From Phanerochaete sordida (lineage: Eukaryota > Basidiomycota > Agaricomycetes > Polyporales > Phanerochaetaceae), in assembly GCA_019973155.2 (NCBI GenBank), contig BPQB01000077.1, positions 62,001-126,000 on the forward strand: 64,000 bases of DNA. The letters are read 5' to 3'. A program made the translations under genes and the position numbers. Numbering within the stretch: position 1 is the stretch's first letter; every line of letters begins with the position of its first letter. Shown piece by piece: positions 10,437 to 20,629 of the stretch. A model generated the notes under the pieces. The model was not told where the DNA came from, made no database searches, and was given only the letters and a program-made list of their open reading frames with translations.

Positions 10437-12126
10437 TCAGAGCAGCGGGACGAGCCAGCGCACGCCGGGCGATCCCCCGCCTTGGGTCAGGTAGGCGCCC
10501 AGCACGCCGCCGCTACCACACCGCGGGGACTGACGCAGCACCGCGCGAGGGGAGCCCGGCGAGTGCGGCGCCCCGCGGCGCGTGTCGTCGCAGCTGGCGC
10601 CGGCGCCGTCGCCGACATTCTGCGAGTGGTAGCCGCCGAGCGTCGTCCAGAGGCGTGCGAGGGTCGCCTTGGTGCTGTTGACTGCCGTCGCCGTGAGAGC
10701 GCGAGATCGCCGGAGCGGACGTAAGGCCGCCGCACGCCCGCACGAAAGCCTGGTGTTGCCTTTCGCGGATGCAAAAGCGCGCGGTGCGTGGAGGATGCCC
10801 CTGGCGCGCACCGCCTGCGCGCGGCAGAAGCGCCTGACGCGTCGGAGGGTGCGCCACGGGCGCCGCGGTACAGGCTCGGGCTCGTCGCGTGTAGTGTCGT
10901 CGGCGGGGTCGGCGTCCGCAGCGCATCCGGGCACACCGACGTCGTGCATGAGCGCCCGGATACGCGCAGTGCTTTCGCCGGGGCGGATGTACGGCGCGGT
11001 GAGCCAGCGGCGCCGCCCGCCGTCCTGCGCGCGGTACCAGACCTTGCACGCGAGCCACTGTTGGTCGCAGTCGCGGCACTGAAGGCCTTGCTCGAACTCG
11101 AAGAATCCACAAGCGCCGCAGGATGCCAGTCGTGGGGCCGGCGAGAGCAGCGAGCGCGTCTGTGCTTCAGGCGTCCCGAGCGGCGGGGGATCTACAGCTT
11201 CGAAGAATTTGGAGACCGTGATCGGCGACTGAGAGACAAAGACGGGCGACTGAGGCATGACCGGCGTAGGCAGAGTGAGCATCATAGACGGGCACTGAGT
11301 ATTCATAGCCTCTCCGCAGTGAGCCTCGGCGCTAGTCGAGAGCCAGACGGAGGGAACCAGTTGGAAGGACAAGTCGCTCGAGCACCCAGAGTTGAGGATT
11401 CGGATGTCGTCGGAGTCAGCTTCGCCTCCTTGATACACCCTCTCAAACACAACACCTGTCTCCCTGTCCACAGCTTGCAAGACTTGGCGCCCTCCGGGAA
11501 TAGGTCGTTCGTCGACCGTAGAGCACGCTTCGAAGCGTCCGTCGAAGTTGATTGAGCGTCCTTCCCACATGGCAGCCAGTCCAACCTGTAAGACAATCAA
11601 TACAAAGCTCACCATTGTCACGCTGACTTACATTTTGAGGCATTCGCCGCATTTCGAGGTCTGGTGCGCGTGGCTGAAACTCTAACGAGCTATCAGAAGA
11701 GAATAGCGTGGACTCGATGCTTCGCGAAATAGTGTCAGGCCAAGTGTGGAAGGTCCGCGCCGTCGTAGCTCTCTCTTTCACCTAGAGTCGCGTAGAGGTG
11801 AGTCGCTTACCCAACATGAAGCTCGGCTGAGACTTACCCGGATAAACAGCTCGGCTTCAGCAATCGACTTTGCCTTTCTCTGCCTGTAGGAGCGCAGGCG
11901 TCTTGGAGGCGAAGCTAGAACGCTCCCATCTGAGCTCCACTGCAATTCGTCGAGGTCGACGCTACATTTGCTATCGTCGCTAGACGAACTTGTCTGACAA
12001 GCTGTTAGCGGTGGTACACGTTCATAAGTGTGGTCTACCAACCTCGCTTCCCGAACAATTGATTCGCTCCGGAGTAATGTCAAGGACGGTTCTGTGACGC
12101 GGTCCAGCCGCGCTTTTCTTCGTCAT
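10437..12126 (-). CDS. Hypothetical protein with a CxxC pair (possible zinc ribbon)
   Basis: I do not recognise this protein. Exons in coding order: 12126-12043, 11993-11838, 11781-11632, 11585-10437. Lengths 84, 156, 150 and 1149 nt are all multiples of three with GT-AG borders, giving 512 residues. The N-terminal half is Ser-rich and basic (LRSYRQRKAKSIAEAELFIR). A central CGACGFFEFEQGLQCRDC (around 11050-11120) has two CxxC pairs 12 residues apart, followed by DQQWLACKVWYRAQDGG and a hydrophilic segment; this could bind one zinc. The C-terminal third is Arg-rich and low complexity, so the final coding boundary is less certain. The start codon directly follows an intron-like acceptor, so an upstream non-coding or short coding exon is possible. 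It is divergent from the kinase gene. Confidence 0.6.
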
Positions 12127-12916
12127 CTGAATTCAGTCAAATCAAGACGGCCATTCAGGTGGCAGAGGAAGAGCTTACAACGTGATCATCAGGGGTCGTT
12201 AGAGTTGTCGTTGTCTTCGTTACAAGGATGCGGCTGTCTAGAGAAAACGCCATACGAGACTAAGTCTCGCACACCAGTGGTCGAGTCGAAGAAGACGTAC
12301 ATGTCCTACGAAGCTGTGCTCGGCCTGTATTGGGTCCGCTTGTCAAAAGTCGCGTCCACAGCCTAGGGAGCACGCGACGCACCGGAATACATTCGTTGGC
12401 GGTTCGCGGCAGGCCGTGAAGAATACAGCAGCTGCAAGCTCTAATACATCAATGAGAGCAGAGCATCATGTGCAAAATTACAAGCTTACTGGGCGTGGTT
12501 TGACCATCAGCTTCACGAACTGCCCAGTGCCTGCGATGTCAAGCGGCATCATGAAGTCTCAAGCTGGCTTGGACTGTGAGAAAATCGGTTGGCGGCGTAA
12601 TTTAGAGCATGAGAAGCTAGGCTGAATATTATTCGAGATGTACAGTAGTTGATAGACGGGTGGTGGCAGGACGCAGAGAGCGCAAGGAGCGAATGGTCAA
12701 CTTCACCCACGCCGACGCTGTCACGTGATGTGACGACGTCCATCGCCCAGATCTCTTCTCCACGGTTTACCATCTCCTGGCGAAGCAGACATCTCCCGGA
12801 GCGAGGATTGTACAGAAATCACGTCTTTGAGAAAGCACTATGTATGTACGCTACCTGGACAGCAGTCTCTGTGGCTGATTGCCTCAGGTGTCGCGTAGAA
12901 ATAGCGCACAGATTTC
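12127..12916. other. Divergent promoter region
   Basis: Lies between the start of the minus-strand hypothetical gene and the start of the plus-strand kinase, so it should hold both promoters. A minus-strand reading at about 12184-12300 (beginning MYVFFDSTTGVRD) could be an additional 5' exon, but I could not join it in frame. No clear TATA box was seen. Confidence 0.4.
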
Positions 12917-14501
12917 ATGGCATCGCGGTCGTCGAGCCCTTCTAACAGGCCATCTTCGCGTGAGGCGGCAGACAAGTGTGTTCAAGACGTCACACTAGAC
13001 CAAGTGTTTGATGCAGTGAGTCAGTGAGGCCAGCTTTCCCCAGTCTAGCTGATCCTTGAGACATTCAGAACACGCTCGAGACTGTGGCGGAGAGCCCAGT
13101 GGCATATGTCAGTCGCGCACGCTACAGAGAGGGCTCAGCTCAAAGCACAGCACTGGTCGTTGCCATCAAGAGTGCTTCGGTATTACCTGAATTCTCGAAG
13201 CAGCCCCATGATATACGTAAAGAAGCTCGGCTACTTGCTCGTGTCTCGCACCCAGGAGTAGGTCTGTCCTCGTAGCCTACATGCACTGCGCTAATCCACT
13301 GCCCCAGATCATCGAATTTCTAGGGAGCACATACGAACAAGCTCAGGGCTCTCTACATTTTTGGATGCCCTTTGTAGACGTCTGTCTGCACGACCTACTA
13401 TCTTCCCCAGCCTTCTCCCCACATTCCGCACCGATCCCAGGTCCACCTTACAACGAAACAGAGTTCGCTATTGTCGCTCGATCCATCATCTACCAGGTCG
13501 CAGCCGCACTCGCGTACCTGCACAACCCTTCTCAGGCTATCGCGCACCGCGACATCAAGCCGCGTAACGTCCTGCTCACGGCTGACGGCTACGTCAAACT
13601 AATAGACCTCGGCATCGCGTGGGACGCGATTATCTCGCCGACAGAAGATGCCCTCTGGCCCGAGCCTCTGGGATCGCTGTGCCCGCACGTTTGTTCAGGG
13701 TGCGTGCTCTCCTCGTCCTCGAGGTCCGACGTCTCACTTTACCTTCTAGGCCATACCGCGCGCCAGAGACGATCTTCGGCCCGACGGACTACGATCCCTA
13801 CGCAGTCGACCTGTGGAGCCTGGGCGCACTCGCTGCCGAGTTCTTCACTGCTCTGCGCTTCGTGCCGGACGAAGACCTGTCTGACGACGGTTTCCCCGAG
13901 TCTGACGACGATGAGGCACCTCCGCCACGCCCGCACATCGTGCCAGACAATTTTGGGTGCAGGAGGGGCAGCTGGTGGCGCGACTCGCTCTTCAATGCAG
14001 AGAGAGGCTCCATCGGTCTCGCGTGGAGCATCTTCAAACTGAGGGGTACACCCGACGAGACGAACTGGCCGGTCAGTTGACTGTGCTTCATTCTAGTTGC
14101 CCTGCTGAACCACGGCCTAACAGACGTTCAAATCCTTGCCGGATGCCGACAAGGTCTCTTTCATCGACGCTACGCCCGTGGACCTGACGACGGTCCTGCC
14201 CAACCTGCCTCTCAATGACGTCGTGCCGCAGCCCTTCGAGCCAGACCACCTCCCTTCAGCCGAGCCTGTCCCATCTGCGTTAGACCTTGTCCATCGCTTT
14301 CTCGTCTATCCGCCAGAAAGGCGCCTCAGAGCCGCACACGCACTCCGACACTCATGGCTCGCTTCGGGCCCCCTCCTCCTGCCGCCAGGCTATCCCGTTG
14401 AGAATACTGTCGCCGAGTGGAACGGGACGACCTTGGGACAGATGATTCAAGCGTATATTGGCTCGACACAGGCACAAGGGCACGATAGGGTAGAAGGATA
14501 G
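12917..14501 (+). CDS. Protein kinase, Cak1/Csk1-like (CMGC-type)
   Basis: Ser/Thr kinase. Exons 12917-13015, 13069-13257, 13308-13699, 13750-14071, 14124-14501 give 459 residues with closed phases. The ATP-binding lysine is in VAIKSA (Lys67) and the helix-C glutamate is about Glu85. The catalytic loop HRDIKPRN begins at His176. The metal-binding motif is DLG (196) instead of DFG. The activation-segment end [10 protein letters not shown] is followed by the CMGC-like [16 protein letters not shown]. The N-lobe around [12 protein letters not shown] lacks the usual glycine-rich loop, as in Cak1-type CDK-activating kinases, so CDK phosphorylation is a reasonable guess rather than a demonstrated role. 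An acidic insert ([19 protein letters not shown]) sits in the C-lobe. It ends 80 bp before the convergent SMC4 gene. Confidence 0.85.
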
Positions 14502-14581
14502 CAATGGACCAAGACAGACTAATATACAACATTTGCAGACTACAGTAAGATAATTCCCGGGCTCGAGATGCGAAGGCCAAT

Positions 14582-17500
14582 CTAAGATGCGACAGCAGCG
14601 ATGGGTGCGGTGGCCAGGGGACGGTTGTCGATGGAGATACCTGAGCAAGTGGGTCAGTCATCGAGAAACAACGTAAGACCATGAGGACGTACTCTTAGTG
14701 ACGTTGGAAGTCTTGTAGATACCAATGAGACGGTGGCTGAGCTCAAACATGTCGTTTCTGGCGCGCAATGATAAGCATAATGACTGATACGAGACCAGAC
14801 AGTACGCACCTGAGGGAGATGATGATGAACTGAGCGTTCTTGGTACGGTCCTTGATGTAGTTAGCGACGATGGAAACGTTGCGGAAGTCGAGCGCTGCGT
14901 CGATCTCGTCCATGAAGTACAGCGGGGTGGGCTTGTAGACGTGCAACGCGAAGACCAGGGCCAAGGAACTCAACGTCTAGCGTACTTGTTAGAACAGGAT
15001 CCGTGAACGATAAGGTAAAATCAACCAACCTTCTCTCCACCGGACAAGTTCGAGATGTTCTTCCAGCTCTTCTTCGGCGGCATGACACTGAAGATGATGC
15101 CTTCGGAGAACGGGTCCATGCTGTCGACGAGCTCGAGCTCGGCGTTGCCACCGAGCGTGATCATCTGGTACATCTCCTTGAGCTTGAGCGAGATCGTGTT
15201 GAAGCCGAGCATGAACTCGTCGAGGCGCTGCTTCCGGAGCTCGTCGTACTTGTGCTTCTGCTCGTCGCGGAGGCGGGTGACCTCCTCGAGGTCGGTCGCG
15301 CGGCGCAGGAACTCCTCTTCGCGTTTCTTCCAGTCTCGCAGCACGTTCATGTTTGGCTTGGCGTTCTTGAGACGTTCTGTCTAGCAGTCAGCTTTGCAGC
15401 ATGAGGAGTAAAGAGGAGACGTTACCATCAAGCAGCTCGACGTCGGCCGCAAGCTCGCGCTTCTTGAAAGACGCCAGCTCATCGTCAGTGTAGATTTGCA
15501 GCTCGTACCGATCCTCGTGCTGACGTCTAGCCTTCTTGAGACTCGGTTCCGTAGGCTCAGGCTTGACGGCGACTTCAGCATCCTCAGGTGTATCAACCAT
15601 CTGCTCATCGCCTTCTGCCTTGTCTTCTGTCTTTTCCTTTGTCTCGCCCTCATCATCCTCATCCTCGTCCTCGTCCTCGTCACTAAATAATTGATGAGGC
15701 GGTCGCCGAGCCGTAATAGAGATCAAACTCACTCGACATCGACCAGATGAAGTTTATCGTGCTCAGTGGTCCAGTGCTGGATGAACTTGTCGTTCTCTGC
15801 CGCCTCCTTCTTCGCATCGGTGATGACCTGTTTCAGCTCCATCTGGATTCCTTCGTTAGAAACAGGTGAGCGATCAAGTGTCGCGAGGAACATGCCTGCT
15901 TCTTTCTGAAACCCTCCACCTCCTCTTCCTTCAAACCGAGCTCCTTCTTGCGGACGTCCAGATCCTCTTTCTGCTTATCCTCGATTTCCTGAGCTCGCTC
16001 GACCTCCGCCTTCAACTTGTCGAGGTACTCTCTGCATTCGTCAAGCGAAAGTTCGAGGCCGTCGGCTTCCTCCTGGACCAGCTCAAGGCTCTCGCCGTTG
16101 GACCGCAGAGTCTTCTCGAGCTTCGCAAGGTCCTTCTCGGCCTTGGACTTCGCCACCTCGGCCTTCGTAATCTCGTCGTTGGCGAGGTTGAGGTGCAGGC
16201 GGATACCGTCGACTTTGGACTTCTGCGCAAGAAGACGTGAGCCACCGATGTCGATGATCTTCTTCTCAAGAGCCTTGATCTCGGCCTCGATCGACGACGT
16301 GCGCTCCTCGAGGCCTTCGAGTTCTTCGGTAGCGGCCTCGATTTGCCGGTCGAGGGCAGAGATCCTGGCGACGTCCCCTGAGTCGGGTTTGATATTGCGA
16401 CTGTGGATGTTCAGCAGGGTGTTACGACGACTCCGTGAAACGGCATACCTGAGCTCACGGACGCGCTTCTCCGCATCCGCGATCCGGCGCGACAGCGTCT
16501 GGATATCGAGGGTGACTTTCTCGATGGCCATGTCGATCTGCGGGCCAGCAATCTGCAACGCCTCGACCTCGCCCTCGACCTCCTTGTACTGTGCGAGGAT
16601 TGAGTCAAGCTCTTGGCTCGCCGCCTCGCTGTCCCGCTCAAGCTGGCGGAGGGTGTCCGGCGAGACTGTCTCCGCAGCGAGCTTCGAACTCATGCCGCCA
16701 CGGTTGACCTGGGTGCCACCACCGGACATCGTTCCCGAGGAGTCGATGAGCTGACCCGCGAGCGTCACGACGCGCCAGCGGCGGCTTCCGCCGAACGCAA
16801 TGCGGTTCGCCTGGTCGAGGTCGTCTGCGACGAGGGTGTTGAAGACACCCTTGAAGAACGCGGGGGCAAACTTCGGGTCCTTCGGCTTGATGAGGTCGAA
16901 CAGCCTGGGGACGTTTTCCGGGGTTTGGATCTTGTCGAGCCCCTGCGAGGAGAGCTTCTCGAGGACCATGAAGGAAGCACGGCCGACATTTTGCTTGCGC
17001 AGGTAGTCGATGCACGCCTGCGCGTCCTCGACTCGGTCTACGACCATGTTGTTGAGGGAACCGCAGGCAGTTGACACGGCGACATCATACTTGTCGGGAA
17101 TGGTGCCGAGGCTACCCAAGCGTCCCTGAACAACACCATTGAGATTATGGAAAAGACGAATAACAGCAGGAACTCCTACATGGAAGCCGCTGATACGGCC
17201 AGTTTGGGACAGCCTCGTAAGTGTATCCAGGACCTTGTTCTGGGTTGTGCTGGCAGCTTGAGAAGCTTTCGCATCGTCAGCCTTCTGTCGTGACGAGGTC
17301 GCTTTGCTGCGGAGATGCTGGACACGAGCCTGCATGTCCTGCAGACGCTTCTGACTGTCCTTGAATTCCTGGTGCTTCGAGGCCCGTTCGTTCTTGAGCT
17401 CCTTTAGCTCGTTGTTCTGGAAGACACATTAAGACATGATTGTATCGATGCGATAAAGTGCGAACCTTGGCAGCTTGGTCCTCGCGCAGCTGATCTAGCT

Positions 17501-20103
17501 CGGCCTGCGCCTCTTGACTGGCCTTCTTCGCCTCCTCCGCCTTCTTGACCAGCATGTCACGCTCACTGGTGGCGATGTCGATATCGGCTTTCTTCTTGTT
17601 GATCTTGACGTTCCATGGCTGCAGCTCCTTCTGCTTGACCTCGATCTGATCATGATATACCTGCGTCTTGTCTGACAATCGCAGGTCAGTAAATGCTAGT
17701 CGAATACAACAGCGCGCGGATTTCACCTTTCAAACTGTCACGGATCTCCTCGAGGATCTTCTCGTGTTTGGCGAGCTCCTCCTCAAAATCCTCGAGCTTC
17801 TGTCGTTCCTTCTGCATCTTCTCCTCGTTGCTGACAATAGAGCGTTCCGCTACGCCCTTCGATTTTTCGTCCTGCACAAAACGGCATCAGCCGCAGACAA
17901 ACGCGGTATTTGCTTGCGGGATTCACCTCGGCGATTGACTTCTGCAGCTTCTTGAGCTTTGTCTTGGTGTGCTTCTGTCGCTCCTCCAAACCGACCTGCT
18001 CCTTCTCACGCGCAGCAAGATCCTTCATGGCCTCCGCAAGTGCGTTCCTAACGCCCTATAGTCGCACAATTAGCACCATAATAGGTGAACGCCCTGCAGC
18101 CACCTACATCGTAAGCCGCGCAGCGCTCTTCGTAAGCCTTCTGAAGTTCCTCTAGGTGCTCGATGTCGTCCTTGTTGCGCTCCGTTTCCTCTCTGAGCTC
18201 GGTCTCGGCTTTTCCCTGTCGCGATCTCATGAATACCAATGCTTCTGGAGCGCGATGAAGGTACTCACGATGCGAGCTTTGAGGATATCCTCGTTCTTCA
18301 AGCAGGTCCAGAGGTACCACTGCCAGAGCCGGGAGAGCGCGCGGACGTGCTGGTTCTGCGTGCGGAGATACTCTTCAGCTTCCTTCTTCTCCTTCTCGAG
18401 CGCTTGCTTCTCGCGTTCGACGATCCTGAGACGATTCAGTTTCTCGACACGCTCTTCGGAGTACTTCTCCATCTCCTGCAGGGCCTCGTCAATTGGCACC
18501 TTGAAGCGCGTCGTGCCTATGATGTCCTCGAGATACTCGAGCAGACCGTCCTCGTGCTCGGACGGCGCCTTCGGCTTCATCTGTGCGATCGACTCAACCT
18601 CGCCCTGGAGAATGAGGAACCGGTTGTGGTCGAGGTCGATGCCGCGCCCTTTGAGCAGGGCCTGCACTTCCTTGTAGTTGCTCTGGCGTCCATTGATGGT
18701 GTATCTGCTCGAGTTGTTCTTATATGCGGTCCTTGCGACGACGAGCGTGGAGTTAGGTACCACTTCAAATGCGTCAGGACCAGGCTGAGAGCTAATCAAC
18801 ATTCGCTCATGCAAAAATATTATGGTGTATGCCTACCAGATCGACGATATCGCGGAAGTGAACCTCAACGCTGCACTCCTCGAGGTCTGGGTGCCGAGCG
18901 GAGTTGTGGATAAGTTCGGACAACTTTCCTTGACGCATCTTGGACGCCCTATAACCGAACACGAAGAGGAGAGCATCGATTGTGTTCGACTTGCCAGAGC
19001 CGTTAGGACCAACAATCGAGGAGAATGACTGGACGCAGTCAGTATCGAGGCCAATCTGACACATAATGGATACGACTCACTTTGTGGAAAGGTCCAATCT
19101 CTTGCCTTCCTGCGTAACTCTTGAAGTTGACCAAGGCCATCTTGTGGATGACCAAGCGCGACTTTGGGCCTGTAGGCTCCTCGACGATTGGAGCCACCAT
19201 GGACTTCCGCGGTGAGCGCACAGGCGTGAGCGGGACATTGGGGTCAAGCAAGGACTGCTCCTCCTCCTCAGGTTCCTCAGCAACTGTAGGCGGTACGCGT
19301 GCCTTCTTTGAGCCTGATGCAGGAGTCTTAGGCGGCGCGTCGCGTTCGACGTACGACAACGCGTCGGAGTCGTTTCCATCGTCGACGGCCTGCGAGGGAC
19401 CCTGTGAACCCGTAGGGTCGTCCTCCGGGGGGACGCTGGCCCGAGAGCCGCGCTTGCCAGCGGAGCGGGGCGCAGTCGACGACGCACGCCGCCCGCGAGT
19501 AGCCTTCGGCGCAGTCGCGCGCGATACGGAGCCGCCGCGCGCCTTGCGTGCTGGCTTTCGCTCCTCCTCGTCCTGGAAGTCGTCGTCGTCCGAGTCTACG
19601 ACCTTCTTCTTCGCTGTGCGACGACCTTTGGGACGCGGAGCTTCGTCCTCCGAGTCAGACTTGACAGACACAGGCGCGTCTTGATCGTCCTCGTCCTCTT
19701 CTTTGACTACAACCTTGGCGCCCCTTTTCTTCGAAGTTGCGACGATCTTGCGAGCTGGAGCCTTTCGCCCACGCGTCGGCTTGGGCACATCCTCTTCCTC
19801 ATCACTGTCCTCCTCCTCTGCCGCCGCTTCCTCATTGTCCAAGGACGGCCGAGACTTCTTCATCGGCGGCGGCGCGTCTGGTAAATCCTGCTCTTCATCA
19901 GACTCGCGTACATCTTCGAGTGACTGGCGCGCCGCAGGTCGGCTGCGCGTTGAACTACGTGATACGTTCTTGCTTGGGGGCTTTGAAGACGTGGAAAGCT
20001 CATCTTCGTCAGGAGAGGGGCGTTTTCTCTTGCCTGACGGCGCAGACGGCGGTGCTTGAGGCTCTACAGAGGCTCTACTCCTGCTTGATCGACGTGGCGC
20101 CAT
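14582..20103 (-). CDS. SMC4: Condensin subunit SMC4
   Basis: Core ATPase of condensin, acting with SMC2 and the kleisin to compact chromosomes. Sixteen exons, in coding order: 20103-19081, 19028-18837, 18784-18269, 18215-18108, 18055-17927, 17871-17727, 17671-17466, 17416-17180, 17125-16449, 16400-15896, 15842-15733, 15682-15426, 15376-15030, 14976-14810, 14757-14693, 14640-14582; 1580 residues. Residues 1-340 form a Ser/acidic/basic disordered extension. The Walker A GPNGSGKSNTIDALLFVFG is at about 348, then a long coiled coil. The hinge starts at GFHGRLGSLGTI (about 850), which is formed only if the in-frame 54-nt intron 17126-17179 is removed. The signature LSGGEK (about 1480) and Walker B LYFMDEIDAALD (about 1500) close the head. 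The intron at 15843-15895 has a GC donor. SMC4 rather than SMC1-3 is chosen from the hinge and head sequences. Confidence 0.95.
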
Positions 20104-20629
20104 TGTGTAGCAATCTAGCGAGAGACGGGGGCTGGTGGTCCCCCCTCGTAGGGATCGTGGTGGTTGCGGACCTCGACGACGCGTGCAGCGTGCATGAAAT
20201 GACCGATCACGTGATGGTTAGCGCCTAAATTCCAACCGCGCGCGGCCCACGTATCCACCATGTCGTTCTGCTCCTCCGATGTAATGCTAGGATTACTTCC
20301 ACGAACATGGCAGGTGCATACATCGATAGTTGACAGCACGCTTAACCCTAGCGTAGATATCCGAAGCGAGTGCAAGTCGTGCAATGAGGCCGAGTACTAC
20401 AGTAACCTACGGGCCGAGGCTGAGTAGGAGGCTGGCAAAACAGGGCTCAACGAGTCTCAGCGAATGCTCTCTTACCAGGATCCCGGACGTATGGATTTTG
20501 CGCTGTCGTAGACGTGAACATCTTTGAAAGAATGTGTACCAAATGGACGATTGTGAGTTCAGAATGATATGAATTGCGAGGTTAGACCAAAAATGTTGGA
20601 ATAAATTACGACCAGCGAGGAAGAGAGCC
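20104..20629. other. SMC4 promoter / UTP14 3' flank
   Basis: Non-coding spacer between two minus-strand genes. It contains the decamer CTTAACCCTA at 20341-20350, listed separately. I see no other structured signal. Confidence 0.45.
20341..20350 (-). promoter_or_regulatory. Telobox-like motif upstream of SMC4
   Basis: On the minus (coding) strand this reads TAGGGTTAAG, about 240 bp upstream of the SMC4 start codon. The identical decamer occurs in the UTP14/coatomer-delta promoter. TAGGGTT resembles the recognition core of Tbf1/Myb-type telobox factors. Function is inferred only from position and the repeat of the motif. Confidence 0.35.

Noticed and set aside
17126..17179. 18-residue insertion in the SMC4 hinge
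   Set aside because: GT...AG segment of 54 nt without a stop; removing it restores the family sequence GFHGRLGSLG, so it is an in-frame intron.
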